From Achromobacter animicus (GTDB lineage: Bacteria; Pseudomonadota; Gammaproteobacteria; Burkholderiales; Burkholderiaceae_B): a stretch of 64,000 nt of DNA. The DNA lies in assembly GCF_902859585.1 (NCBI RefSeq), contig NZ_CADIJM010000002.1, positions 558,001 through 622,000 on the forward strand, given 5' to 3'. The notes beneath the pieces were generated by a model, which did not search any database, was not told where the DNA came from, and saw nothing but the letters and a program-made list of their open reading frames with translations. The translations under genes were made by a program, and so were the position numbers. Of the stretch, positions 55,505-64,000 are shown piece after piece; the stretch's first letter is position 1, and each line of letters opens with the position of its first letter.

Positions 55505-56446
55505 TCAGTACCGGATACGCGGGTCGAACACCGTGTAGGCGCAATCGACAACCAGATTGATGAACACGTAGACGAACGCGAAGAAAAGCGTCAGGCCCTG
55601 AATGACCGGGTAGTCGCGCGCCAGCACGGCTTCCACCACCAGCCGGCCGAGGCCGGGGATGTTGAAGACCGATTCGGTGACGACGACGCCGCTGATCAAG
55701 AGCGCGATGCCCACGCCCACGACGGTGGCGATGGGCACGGCGGCATTGCGCAGCGCATGGCCGAGCAGGACGCCGGTTTCGCCCAGGCCCTTGGAGCGCG
55801 CAGTGCGGATGAAGTCCTCGCCCATGACCTCGATGACGCTGGTGCGCGTGATGCGCGCGATCAGCGCCACATACACAGTGGACAGCGCGAGCGAGGGCAG
55901 GATGAGCCGGTGCAGGAACGGCCAGAATCCCTTCTCAAGCGGCACGTAGCCCTGCACGTTGAACCAGCCCAGCTTGATGGCGAAGGCCCAGATCAGCAGG
56001 TAGCCGGTGACGAACACCGGCACCGAGAACCCCAGCACCGAGAAACCCATGACGGCGCGGTCCAGCAGCTTGCCTTGCCGCCAGGCGGCCAGTACGCCCA
56101 GCGGAATGGCGACGAGCAGCGTGAAGACCAGCGTCAGCACCGCCAGGCTCATCGACGGTTCAAGGCGCTGCGCGATCAGCTTGGTGACCGGCACGCCGGA
56201 CATGAGCGAGGTGCCCAGGTCGCCCTGCAGGAGCTTGCCGCCCCAGATGAAGAACTGTTTGACCACCGGCTGGTCCAGGCCCATCGTCTGCCGTATCTGG
56301 ACGATACGTTCGGGCGTGGCGCCGTCGCCCGCCATGATGATGGCCGGATCCCCGGGGCTGAAACGCAATATCGCAAAGACCACCACCGCGACCATCACCA
56401 GAACCGGGATGGTCGCGAGGAGCCGGCGTGAGACAAATGCCAGCAT
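55505..56446 (-). CDS. ABC transporter permease (DppB/OppB type)
   Basis: The 313-residue protein starts MLAFVSRRLLATIPVLVMVA and has six membrane helices, FSPGDPAIIMAGDGATPERI, which is typical of the periplasmic loop of DppB proteins, and the EAA loop GEDFIRTARSKGLGETGVLL. It pairs with the following permease to form the translocation channel. It lies 66 bp after the binding-protein gene; that gap contains a stem-loop. Confidence 0.93.
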   Translation of the reverse strand: MLAFVSRRLLATIPVLVMVAVVVFAILRFSPGDPAIIMAGDGATPERIVQIRQTMGLDQPVVKQFFIWGGKLLQGDLGTSLMSGVPVTKLIAQRLEPSMSLAVLTLVFTLLVAIPLGVLAAWRQGKLLDRAVMGFSVLGFSVPVFVTGYLLIWAFAIKLGWFNVQGYVPLEKGFWPFLHRLILPSLALSTVYVALIARITRTSVIEVMGEDFIRTARSKGLGETGVLLGHALRNAAVPIATVVGVGIALLISGVVVTESVFNIPGLGRLVVEAVLARDYPVIQGLTLFFAFVYVFINLVVDCAYTVFDPRIRY

Positions 56447-56468
56447 GTATTTCCCCCTGTACCAATTA

Positions 56469-56503
56469 GGCCTGCGCGGACTGCATGCTGCGGCGCGCAG
56501 GCC
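56469..56503 (-). other. Intercistronic stem-loop between binding protein and permease genes
   Basis: GGCCTGCGCG (56469-56478) pairs with CGCGCAGGCC (56494-56503). It sits directly after the substrate-binding protein gene. Such structures often protect the 3' end of the binding-protein message, giving more binding protein than permease. Confidence 0.6.
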
Positions 56504-56512
56504 CCGAGCCCA

Positions 56513-58078
56513 TCAAGGGGCCTTTTTGACGTTCCAGAACGCGAAGACCGGCGCGTGCACCAGGCCCGACAGCTTGGTCGAGTAGACGGTGGGCACGGAC
56601 ATCTGGCCCAGAGGCACGTACAGGCCTTCGTCGATGCCGATGCGCTGCACTTCCTCGGAGATCTTCTTCTGCTCGGCCGGATCCGAAGTCAACGCCATCT
56701 TGGTGCGCAGTTCTTCGATCTGCGGGAACTCGGGCCAGCCGAACCACGCGTTGTCGCCGTTTGCAGCCGCGGGGGCGGAGCGCACCGGGTCCATCACGTC
56801 GGTGGCGTACCAGTTGGTGTTGTGGACGTTCCAGCCGCCTTCGGCCGGCGCGGCCTTGGAGGCACGGCGCGTGGCCACGCTTTGCCAGTCCATCGCCGCC
56901 AGGTTGACGTTGAAGCCCGCCTTGCGCAGCGCCGCGGCCATCACGACCGGTTGCGCGGACAGCGTGCCCACGTCGGTGGCGTGCATGACCAGGATGGGCG
57001 TGTTGTCGTAACCCGCTTCCTTGAGCAGCGCCTTGGCCTTTTCGATGTTCGACGGGACGACCATGTCCTTGCCGATATCGCTTTCCAGCGGCGTGCCGCA
57101 GCCCCACAGCGAGGCGCAGGTCTTCCAGTACTTGGGATTGCCGACCAGCGCCTTCATCACGTCTTCCTGGCCGATCGCGTACATGGCGGCCTGGCGGATC
57201 TTCTTGTTGTTGAAGGGCGGGTACTTGAAGTTGAAGCGGTACATCGTGAAGTAGCCGACCGGGCTGAGCGACTCTTCCTTCAGGTCCGGGTTGCCTTCGA
57301 TCATCGGCAGCAGGTCGTACGGGAACTGCTCGACAAAGTCGATCTCGCCGCCGAGCAGCGCGTTGGCGGTGGTCAGCGCATCGGGCATCACGTCCCATTC
57401 GACCTTGTCGACGTGCACGACCTTGCCGCCAGCCAGGCCGCTGACGGGCTCCTTGCGCGGCACGTAATCGGCGTTCTTGACGTAGACGGTCTTCACGCCC
57501 GGCTTGAATTCCGCGACCTTGAACGGGCCGGAGCCCGTCATGTCGGTGATGGGCTTGCCGATGGCCTGTTCTGCGATGCGCTTGGGCATCATGAACGGCG
57601 CGGTGCCGGTGGGCTTGGACAGGGCGCGCAGCGCCAGGTCCGTGGGTTCCTTCATGACGATGCGAAAGCTCTTGTCGTCGATGACTTCGATCTTGTCGGT
57701 GAACTTGAGCAGCGTGCGGCCCATGCCGTCGCCGGCGGCCCAGCGCTTGATCGACGCCACGCAGTCCTCGGCGGTCACCGGCTGGCCGTCATGCCATTTC
57801 TGGCCGGGGCGCAGCGTCATGGTGTAGGTCTTGCCGTCGGGCGAGACTTCCCACTTCTCAAGCATCTGCGGCTGTACCTTGTTGTCGGCATCGGTGGCCA
57901 GCAAGGTGTCGTAGATCATGTAGCCGTGCCACGTCGTGATGTAGGCGGTGGTGGCGTGCGGATCGGTCAGGCGCAGCGGTGAGTGCATCACCGTCTTGAT
58001 GACGGTCTCGGCATAGGCCCCATGTGCCATGGCGAGAGTGACGCCGGCGAGCGCGGCCGCTCGGACAAACTTGAGCAT
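56513..58078 (-). CDS. ABC transporter substrate-binding protein, family 5 (peptide/opine type)
   Basis: The 521-residue protein has a signal peptide (MLKFVRAAALAGVTLAMAHG, cleavage after AYA) and the SBP family 5 fold: PQMLEKWEVSPDGKTYTMTL, LRPGQKWHDGQPVTAEDCVA, TGSGPFKVAEFKPG and FNNKKIRQAAMYAIGQEDVM. It captures a peptide-like or opine-like ligand in the periplasm and delivers it to the permease pair downstream. The ligand is unknown, but the co-encoded amidase and two M81 peptidases point to a compound with amide or peptide bonds. It is the second gene of the operon. Confidence 0.93.
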   Translation of the reverse strand: MLKFVRAAALAGVTLAMAHGAYAETVIKTVMHSPLRLTDPHATTAYITTWHGYMIYDTLLATDADNKVQPQMLEKWEVSPDGKTYTMTLRPGQKWHDGQPVTAEDCVASIKRWAAGDGMGRTLLKFTDKIEVIDDKSFRIVMKEPTDLALRALSKPTGTAPFMMPKRIAEQAIGKPITDMTGSGPFKVAEFKPGVKTVYVKNADYVPRKEPVSGLAGGKVVHVDKVEWDVMPDALTTANALLGGEIDFVEQFPYDLLPMIEGNPDLKEESLSPVGYFTMYRFNFKYPPFNNKKIRQAAMYAIGQEDVMKALVGNPKYWKTCASLWGCGTPLESDIGKDMVVPSNIEKAKALLKEAGYDNTPILVMHATDVGTLSAQPVVMAAALRKAGFNVNLAAMDWQSVATRRASKAAPAEGGWNVHNTNWYATDVMDPVRSAPAAANGDNAWFGWPEFPQIEELRTKMALTSDPAEQKKISEEVQRIGIDEGLYVPLGQMSVPTVYSTKLSGLVHAPVFAFWNVKKAP

Positions 58079-58157
58079 GTATTTCCCCTTGAAGCGTAGT
58101 GAGCGGCGCGTGGGCCGCTACGTCGTTGACGCGCCGCGTTCAAGCGGCGCGCGAGGG

Positions 58158-59669
58158 TCAGGCTGTCGCAGCGGACCGGCCGTCAAACACCGGCCCGCAA
58201 GGCGCCATTCTGATGCCGGGACGCAACCGTGTCCATGGTTGTTTTGCCGCATCCATCAGCATGGAGCCGGGCGCCGCGCAGACCAGAATCGTGTGCGCGA
58301 TGGGCGTGAAATCGGCTCGAAAATGCGCCGAACTCTTGACCACCAGGATGGCGGCGCGCGTGGGCTCCACGCCGGCAAACCGGAACATCTCCTGGTCGGC
58401 CATCTGCACCTTGTTCGAGGCCAGGATGATGCGCACGCCGCCGATGCGCAGGCACGCGCTGGGCCCCAGATCCATGTGAAAGCCGCGATAGAACGCACCA
58501 TGCGTATCGAAGCGTCCTTCCGAAGTTTTCTCGACGATGAACTCGGTGTCCAGCGGTTCGTCGTGGGGAATACCCGAATGTCCACCCAGTGCAATCCGCA
58601 CCGTGTTGCCTGCACCAGCGCGGTGGGCGGCCAGCGCGGCGGCGGGGTCCACAATCAGACCAATGGCCGTATCGCGCGCATCGTGGCGGATCAGCGCGCG
58701 CAGCACGCCGGTGGTGTCGGAACTGCCGCCCGCGCCGGGGTTGTCCTGCGCGTCGGCGATGACGACGGGTTTGGACGCATCGCGCGCCAGCCGCAACGCT
58801 TCCTGCACGGCTTCGTCCGGCGTGTAGAGCTTGCCGCCGAAGTCCTGTTCGGCATTCATCACCGCCCGCGTCATTTCGTCGGCGGCGGCATCGGCCTCGG
58901 CTTGCGTCATGCCGTAGGCCCAAACCGTGGGCGCGCATTCGGGAAAGTCCGCGGCCGGAAACCCGGTCGCAAAGGAAACGCTGGCCGCGCCCCGCGCTTC
59001 AAGATCGCCCACCAACTGATACAGGCTGCGCGCCGGCTCGATGTCGGTGGACTGCCAGCACAGGGGAATCAAAAAGGGCAGGCTGCGCAACGCCACGTAA
59101 TGCCGCGGCATGCCGCCCAGCCGCTGCGCCAACAGCCCGGCGGCGCGCTGCCCGGTTTCGGCCATGTCGATGTGGGGATAGGTGCGATAACAGACCAGCG
59201 CATCGGCATGGCGCACCATCGCGCGCGTCACGTTGGCGTGCAGGTCCAGACTGGCCACGATCGGCACGTTGGGGCCCACCAGTTCACGCACACGCTTCAG
59301 CAGCTCGCCTTCACCGTCATCAAAATGCTCGGTGACCATGGCGCCGTGCAGATCCAGATACACGCCATCCAGCGGCATCGCCTGCGACAGCCCTTGCAGA
59401 ATCATTGCGCTGATGCGCTCGAACGCATCACGGGTCACATGCCCCGAAGGACTCGCCGCCGCCCACGTCGTGGGAATCAACGCATGCTGCCCCATGGCCT
59501 CGATAAATCCCGCCACCGGAATATTGGCTCCCGCCACCGCCTCAAACATCGCGGGCCCGCTGACCAGTTTCGGCCACCCCCCACCCTTGTCCGCAAAATC
59601 CTCCCACGCCGCGCGCGACGGCGCGAACGTATTGGTCTCATGCTGAAAGCCGCCGATCCCGATGCGCAT
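58158..59669 (-). CDS. M81-family metallopeptidase (MlrC-like), operon-proximal copy
   Basis: I use the ATG at 59669 (AAGGGG upstream), giving 503 residues; a longer frame to 59729 lacks a ribosome site. Family marks are MRIGIGGFQHETNTFAPSRA, DGVYLDLHGAMVTEHFDDGE, PIVASLDLHANVTRAMVRHA, CYRTYPHIDMAETGQRAAG and DAQDNPGAGGSSDTTGVLRA. It differs from the copy at 49944-51419 throughout and is not a recent duplicate, so the two likely act on different substrates or steps. It is the first gene of the seven-gene operon, 79 bp before the binding-protein gene. It has no signal peptide and is cytosolic. Confidence 0.9.
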   Translation of the reverse strand: MRIGIGGFQHETNTFAPSRAAWEDFADKGGGWPKLVSGPAMFEAVAGANIPVAGFIEAMGQHALIPTTWAAASPSGHVTRDAFERISAMILQGLSQAMPLDGVYLDLHGAMVTEHFDDGEGELLKRVRELVGPNVPIVASLDLHANVTRAMVRHADALVCYRTYPHIDMAETGQRAAGLLAQRLGGMPRHYVALRSLPFLIPLCWQSTDIEPARSLYQLVGDLEARGAASVSFATGFPAADFPECAPTVWAYGMTQAEADAAADEMTRAVMNAEQDFGGKLYTPDEAVQEALRLARDASKPVVIADAQDNPGAGGSSDTTGVLRALIRHDARDTAIGLIVDPAAALAAHRAGAGNTVRIALGGHSGIPHDEPLDTEFIVEKTSEGRFDTHGAFYRGFHMDLGPSACLRIGGVRIILASNKVQMADQEMFRFAGVEPTRAAILVVKSSAHFRADFTPIAHTILVCAAPGSMLMDAAKQPWTRLRPGIRMAPCGPVFDGRSAATA

Positions 59670-59807
59670 CAGGTTTCCCCTTGTCGTACAGATATTCGGA
59701 AGGCGCGGCAAAGCGCCGCGCAGTGTCAATGCTTCAAGCGACGCCCCTCAATCCCGAGGCAAGAACGACGCGCCCCAATTCATGCTCGCCCTCCCAAGCG
59801 GGGTCGC

Positions 59808-59872
59808 GCGGATCCGGGCTCCGCCGGTCCGCTGCGACGCCCCTGGGGGAAGGCGCGAAGCGCCTCGGGGGG
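59808..59872. repeat. Probable dispersed intergenic repeat with internal hairpins
   Basis: The sequence around GGCTCCGCCGGTCCGCTGCG, CCCCTGGGGG and AGGCGCGAAGCGCCT (59851-59865) is made of short GC-rich inverted repeats. I recall the CTGGGGGAAGGCGCGAAGCG-type text as a recurring intergenic element in Alcaligenaceae, but it occurs once here, so that is from memory. It lies just past the 3' end of mmsA and may act as its terminator. Confidence 0.5.
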
Positions 59873-59877
59873 GACAT

Positions 59878-61371
59878 CTACTTCGCCACGGGCATGGTGA
59901 ATTCGGCGCCCTTGGCGATGCTGTCGGGCCAGCGCTGCATCACGCTCTTGTAGCGCGAGTAAAAACGGATGCCTTCCTCGCCGTACGCATGGTGGTCGCC
60001 GAACAGCGAGCGCTTCCAGCCGCCGAACGAATGCCACGCCATCGGCACGGGGATCGGCACGTTGATGCCCACCATCCCGACCTTGATCTGCCGGGCAAAC
60101 GCGCGCGCCACGCCGCCGTCGGACGTGAAGCACGCCACGCCGTTGCCGAACTCATGCGCATTGATCAGCTCCACCGCGCTGGCAAAGTCGGGCACGCGCA
60201 CGATGCACAGCACCGGGCCGAAAATCTCTTCGCGGTAGATGTTCATGGCGGGCTTGACGTTGTCGAACAGCGTGCCGCCCAGGAAGAATCCCTTCTCGTT
60301 GCCCGCCACCTTCAGGTCGCGGCCGTCCACCACCAGATCGGCGCCGCTGGCGATGCCGTCCTCGATGTAGCCCATCACCTTCTTGCGGTGCTGCGCGGTC
60401 ACCAGCGGACCCATTTCGGCGTCCGACTGCATGCCGTCCTTGACGATCAGCGCCTTGACGCGCGGCGTGAGGCGTTCGACGACCTTGTCGGCCACGTCGC
60501 CCACCGCCACGGCCACCGAGATCGCCATGCAGCGCTCGCCCGCGGAACCGTAGGCCGCGCCCATCAGCGCGTCGGTCACCTGGTCCAGGTCCGCGTCGGG
60601 CATGACCACCAGGTGGTTCTTGGCGCCGCCCAGCGCCTGCACGCGCTTGCCGCGCTTGGTGCCTTCGGCGTAGATGTATTCGGCAATCGGCGTCGAGCCG
60701 ACGAAGGACAGCGCCTCGACATCGGGGTGCGAGATCAGCGCGTCCACCGCCTGCTTGTCACCGTGGACCACGTTGAAGACGCCGGGGGGCAGGCCGGCTT
60801 CGGTGAGCAGTTCGGCCAGGCGCACGGACGCGGACGGATCGCGTTCCGACGGCTTGAGGACGAAGGTGTTGCCGCAGGCGATGGCGACCGGGAACATCCA
60901 GCACGGCACCATCATCGGGAAATTGAACGGCGTGATGCCGGCCACGACGCCCAGCGCCTGACGCATGCTCCAGTTGTCGATGCCGCCGCCGATCTGGTCG
61001 GAGTACTGACCCTTGAGCAGTTGCGGAATGCCGCAGGCGAACTCGACGATCTCGATGCCGCGCATCACTTCGCCCTTGGCGTCCGAGAACACCTTGCCGT
61101 GCTCGCGCGTGATCAGTTCGGCCAGTTCATCCTGGTGCTGGTCCAGCAGCGCCTTGAAGTTGAAGAGGATGCGGGCGCGCTTGAGCGCCGGGGTCTCGGA
61201 CCAGGCCGGAAACGCCGCCTTGGCGGCGGCCACGGCCAGCGCCACGTCGTCGTTGGACGCCAGTGGGATCGACGAGGAGATCTCGCCGGTGGCCGGGTTG
61301 AAGCCGTCGGCGTAGCGGCTGTTGCCGCCATCGTAGGGTTGGCCGTTGATGAAATGGGGAATCTTCTTCAT
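59878..61371 (-). CDS. mmsA: CoA-acylating methylmalonate-semialdehyde dehydrogenase
   Basis: The 497-residue aldehyde dehydrogenase has the catalytic cysteine in [11 protein letters not shown] (C281). It lacks the usual general-base glutamate: where ELGGK is found in other members it reads ALGGAKNH (residues 247-253), a mark of CoA-acylating MmsA enzymes. It also has [20 protein letters not shown] and [20 protein letters not shown]. MmsA turns methylmalonate- or malonate-semialdehyde into propionyl- or acetyl-CoA. It is 105 bp after bauA on the same strand, whose product supplies malonate semialdehyde from beta-alanine. Confidence 0.94.
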   Translation of the reverse strand: MKKIPHFINGQPYDGGNSRYADGFNPATGEISSSIPLASNDDVALAVAAAKAAFPAWSETPALKRARILFNFKALLDQHQDELAELITREHGKVFSDAKGEVMRGIEIVEFACGIPQLLKGQYSDQIGGGIDNWSMRQALGVVAGITPFNFPMMVPCWMFPVAIACGNTFVLKPSERDPSASVRLAELLTEAGLPPGVFNVVHGDKQAVDALISHPDVEALSFVGSTPIAEYIYAEGTKRGKRVQALGGAKNHLVVMPDADLDQVTDALMGAAYGSAGERCMAISVAVAVGDVADKVVERLTPRVKALIVKDGMQSDAEMGPLVTAQHRKKVMGYIEDGIASGADLVVDGRDLKVAGNEKGFFLGGTLFDNVKPAMNIYREEIFGPVLCIVRVPDFASAVELINAHEFGNGVACFTSDGGVARAFARQIKVGMVGINVPIPVPMAWHSFGGWKRSLFGDHHAYGEEGIRFYSRYKSVMQRWPDSIAKGAEFTMPVAK

Positions 61372-61476
61372 GGATGCAAGGCTCGGTGATTCGTCAAAAA
61401 TGCGGCTGGGCGGCCTGGGCCGCCCATGTGCGGGTCTGTTGCGCCGCGCGCCATGCGGGCGTGCGGCGGGGGAGGA

Positions 61477-62802
61477 TCAGGCTACCTCTTTCAGGATCTT
61501 GCCGATCTGCTCGAAGATCCGGCCGATCTGCGCCTCGTCGATGATGAGCGGCGGCGAGACGGCGATGATGTCGCCCGTGTAGCGCACCATCAAGCCGCTG
61601 TCGAAGCAGCGCTGGAAGACTTCGGCGGCGCGTGCGCCCGGGGCGCCTGCGCGCGGGGCCAGTTCAATGCCGGACACCAGGCCAAGGTTGCGCACGTCGA
61701 TGACGTTGGGCGCGCCCTTCAGGCTGTGCGCGGCCTCCTGGAACGCGCCCGACAGCTTGCGGGCACGGCCGAAGAGGTCCTCGCGGCGATAGATGTCCAG
61801 CGTGGCCAGGATGGCGGCGGCGGCCAGCGGGTGCGCCGAGTACGTGTAGCCGTGGAAGAACTCGATGCCGCCCGCGGGGCCGTTGACGATGGCGTCGTGC
61901 ACTTCGCGTTTGACGGCGACCGCGCCGGCCGGCACGGCCGCGTTGCTGACGCCCTTGGCCATGGCGATGATGTCCGGCGTCACGCCGAAGAATTCGGAGG
62001 CCGTGGCGGCGCCCAGACGGCCGTACGCGGTGATGACCTCATCGAAAATCAGCAGGATGCCGTGCTTGGCGGTGATCTCGCGCAGCTTTTCCAGGTAGCC
62101 CTTGGGCGGAATCAGCACGCCGGTGGAGCCGGCCATGGGCTCGACGATCACGGCGGCGATGGTCGAGGCGTCGTGCAGGGCGATGATGCGCTCAAGTTCT
62201 TCGGCCAGGTGCGCGCCCCACGCGGGCTGGCCCTTCGAATAGGCGTTCTGCTCAAGATTGTGGGTGTGAGGCAGGTGGTCCACGGCGGGCAGCAGGGCGC
62301 CCGAAAACGTCTTGCGGTTGGCCGAGATGCCGCCCACCGAGATGCCGCCAAAGCCCACGCCGTGATAGCCGCGCTCGCGGCCGATGAGGCGCGTGCGCTG
62401 GCCTTCGCCGCGCGCGCGGTGGTAGGCCAGGGCGATCTTCAGCGTGGTGTCGACTGATTCGGAGCCAGAGTTCGTGAAGAACACACGGTCCAGCCCCTGC
62501 GGCATCAGGCCCGCGACTGCGGTGGCGGCCTCGAAGGCGAGCGGGTGGCCCAGCTGGAAGCCCGGGGCGTAGTCCATGACGCCGGCCTGGCGGGCGATGG
62601 CTTCGACGATCTCTTCGCGGCCGTGGCCGGCATTGACGCACCACAGGCCCGCCGTGCCGTCCAGGATCTGGCGGCCGTCCGTGGACGTGTAGTACATGCC
62701 CTTGGCCTTGGCCAGCATGCGCGGTTGGGCCTTGAACTGCTTGTTGGCCGTAAAGGGCATCCAGAGATGGGACAGGTCGGGCAACTGGGCGGGGGCGTTC
62801 AT
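61477..62802 (-). CDS. bauA: Beta-alanine/omega-amino acid--pyruvate aminotransferase
   Basis: The 441-residue class III aminotransferase has LPDLSHLWMPFTANKQFKAQ at the start, NSGSESVDTTLKIALAYHRA, VIVEPMAGSTGVLIPPKGYL, FDEVITAYGRLGAATASEFF and the PLP lysine in IIAMAKGVSNAAVP (K283). The N-terminal text is that of beta-alanine:pyruvate transaminases. It makes malonate semialdehyde and alanine. It is followed by mmsA, which uses the product, and is divergent from a MocR-type regulator; the 158-bp region between holds the operator. Confidence 0.92.
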   Translation of the reverse strand: MNAPAQLPDLSHLWMPFTANKQFKAQPRMLAKAKGMYYTSTDGRQILDGTAGLWCVNAGHGREEIVEAIARQAGVMDYAPGFQLGHPLAFEAATAVAGLMPQGLDRVFFTNSGSESVDTTLKIALAYHRARGEGQRTRLIGRERGYHGVGFGGISVGGISANRKTFSGALLPAVDHLPHTHNLEQNAYSKGQPAWGAHLAEELERIIALHDASTIAAVIVEPMAGSTGVLIPPKGYLEKLREITAKHGILLIFDEVITAYGRLGAATASEFFGVTPDIIAMAKGVSNAAVPAGAVAVKREVHDAIVNGPAGGIEFFHGYTYSAHPLAAAAILATLDIYRREDLFGRARKLSGAFQEAAHSLKGAPNVIDVRNLGLVSGIELAPRAGAPGARAAEVFQRCFDSGLMVRYTGDIIAVSPPLIIDEAQIGRIFEQIGKILKEVA

Positions 62803-62920
62803 GGTGACTCCAGAAGGGGGACAACCGCAGCCGCCGCGAAACGCGCGCGGGCAGCGGGATTCGAACGATTCTGGAACGTCCCGCAGGGAATGAAAATATA
62901 CAATCCGCGCATTTGCCGCT

Positions 62921-62955
62921 AACTGTATAGTCGAGAGCGTTGCAACTGTACAGTT
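62921..62955. promoter_or_regulatory. Repeated operator between bauA and the MocR regulator
   Basis: AACTGTATAG (62921-62930) is repeated as AACTGTACAG (62944-62953), a 23-base period; the second copy extends to the palindrome AACTGTACAGTT. Direct repeats two helical turns apart are typical of MocR-type regulators. TATATT on the minus strand at about 62895-62900 is a possible -10 for bauA, placing the repeats over its -35 and upstream region. Confidence 0.65.
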
Positions 62956-62960
62956 AGCCC

Positions 62961-64000
62961 GTGATCGACTTCCAACCCGTCCGCGGCCGCGGGGCCGCGC
63001 CCACCCTCGTCGAACAGCTCGTCGCGGCCATTCTGCGCGCCGTCGAGGCGCAGACCCTGCGTCCGGGTATGTCCCTACCCTCGGTCCGCGAGTTCGCGCG
63101 CCAGTACGGCGTCAGCACCTTCACCGTGGCCAGCGCCTACAGCCGGCTGGTGTCGCAGGGCTGGCTGGCGGCGCGGCCCGGCGCGGGCTACCGGGTGGCG
63201 TCGCCCGACGCACCCGCCCGCCGGGTCGAACCCCTGTCCTGGGAACCGCCGCGGCTGAACGCGGGCTGGCTGCTGTCGGACATCTTTGCCGACCACTCCA
63301 TCCCCATCAAATCCGGTTGCGGCTGGCTGCCCGGCGAATGGCTGAACGAAGAAGGGCTGCACCTGGCGCTGCGCCATATGGGGCGCGTGCCCGCGATGCG
63401 GATCGCCAACTACGGCCACCCGTATGGCTATGCGCCGTTGCGCGAGACCATCGCGGCCAGCCTGAGCGCGCAGGGCATGGAAGTCGAGGCGTCGCAGGTG
63501 CTGCTGACGCAGGGGGTGACCCACGGGCTGGACACGGTGATCCGCACGCTGCTGCGGCCGGGCGACACGGTGGTCGTCGAGCAGCCGGCCTACGCGAATC
63601 TCCTGCAGATGCTGCGCCTGGCCGGTCTGCGCGTGATCGCGGTGCCGCGCACTGTCGATGGCCTGGACTGCGACGCGCTGGAGCGCGTGGCCGCCCAGCA
63701 CCGGCCGCGCGCGCTTTTCATCAATACGGCGCTGCAGAATCCCTCGGGCGCCAGCATCACCATGGCGAATGCCTTCCGCATTCTGCAGGCGGCGGAGCGG
63801 CATGGGTTGTGGGTGGTGGAAGACGACATCTCGCGCGAACTGGCGCCGGGCGTGACGCCGATGCTGGCCGCGCTGGACGGCGCGCGCCGCGTCGTCTACC
63901 TGGGCGGCTATTCCAAGGTCATCAGCCCGTCGGTACGGGTGGGCTACGTGGTGGCGCATCGCGATCTGGTGCGCGACATCGCGCGCACCAAGATGGCGGT
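62961..64000 (+). CDS. MocR-family (GntR-HTH plus aminotransferase-like) regulator, 3' end cut by window
   Basis: The frame opens at GTG 62961 and runs to the window edge (346 complete codons). The N-terminal part is a GntR winged helix (LRPGMSLPSVREFARQYGVS, then FTVASAYSRLVSQGWLAARP). From about residue 110 a fold-type I aminotransferase-like domain follows (MRIANYGHPYGYAPLRETIA, VTHGLDTVIRTLLRPGDTVV, PRALFINTALQNPSGASITM, and the PLP-lysine region VVYLGGYSKVISPSVRVGYV). Such regulators sense PLP and amino compounds. It is divergent from bauA and very likely controls bauA-mmsA. The GTG lies only five bases after the repeated operator, so autoregulation is likely. Confidence 0.88.
   Translation, partial: MIDFQPVRGRGAAPTLVEQLVAAILRAVEAQTLRPGMSLPSVREFARQYGVSTFTVASAYSRLVSQGWLAARPGAGYRVASPDAPARRVEPLSWEPPRLNAGWLLSDIFADHSIPIKSGCGWLPGEWLNEEGLHLALRHMGRVPAMRIANYGHPYGYAPLRETIAASLSAQGMEVEASQVLLTQGVTHGLDTVIRTLLRPGDTVVVEQPAYANLLQMLRLAGLRVIAVPRTVDGLDCDALERVAAQHRPRALFINTALQNPSGASITMANAFRILQAAERHGLWVVEDDISRELAPGVTPMLAALDGARRVVYLGGYSKVISPSVRVGYVVAHRDLVRDIARTKMA

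Overview
The window is GC-rich, densely packed DNA from a beta-proteobacterium of the order Burkholderiales. It most resembles the family Alcaligenaceae (Achromobacter or Bordetella type). The evidence is the content: a Bug-type solute receptor beside tricarballylate genes, two CaiB/BaiF CoA-transferases, a metal transporter of the type structurally studied in Bordetella bronchiseptica, PHB genes, a tandem glycine riboswitch ahead of gcvTHP, and many broad catabolic genes. It reads as ordinary chromosome. I see no rRNA, tRNA, insertion sequence, prophage or CRISPR array. Species cannot be fixed from the sequence alone.

Layout. 1-4009 (minus): a CoA-linked catabolic operon (CaiB, enoyl-CoA hydratase-like, CaiB, acyl-CoA dehydrogenase cut by the window edge). 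4125-7159: a small lipoprotein, a TPR periplasmic protein, a membrane protein and a YfcG-like glutathione transferase. 7163-11856 (plus): a tricarballylate/citrate use locus (LysR regulator, TcuA, TcuB, Bug receptor). 11973-14729: an orphan exported protein, an EamA permease, PHB reductase and a phasin-like protein. 14966-18983: a CSS-EAL phosphodiesterase, a potassium channel and a response regulator with a degenerate receiver. 18984-21080: a partly AT-rich stretch with an XRE regulator and an acyltransferase. 21387-23612: two META-domain lipoproteins and the tRNA-modifying TrhO.

23680-33922: housekeeping genes metG, apbC(mrp), tamA, tamB and dcd. 33927-37261: a VOC-GNAT fusion, a diguanylate cyclase, a GNAT enzyme and an unknown protein. 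37438-42657: an arginine/lysine/ornithine decarboxylase, an HI0933-type flavoprotein, sodA with a perfect FNR box, and a ZIP transporter. 42725-47622: tandem glycine riboswitch and gcvT-gcvH-gcvP. 47759-49714: a DUF945-YbjN fusion. 49944-59669 (minus): a seven-gene operon combining a complete oligopeptide-type ABC importer with an amidase and two different M81 (MlrC-like) metallopeptidases. 59878-64000: mmsA, bauA and a divergent MocR-type regulator with a repeated operator, a probable beta-alanine/malonate-semialdehyde catabolic set.

The best leads are the M81/amidase/ABC operon, the pseudo-receiver regulator, and the orphan plus-strand terminators that point to unannotated transcripts between 17.8 and 19.13 kb. 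Domain fusions (DUF945-YbjN, VOC-GNAT), in-frame 15-bp triplicated repeats and palindromic or repeated operators at tcuA and at bauA/MocR come next.
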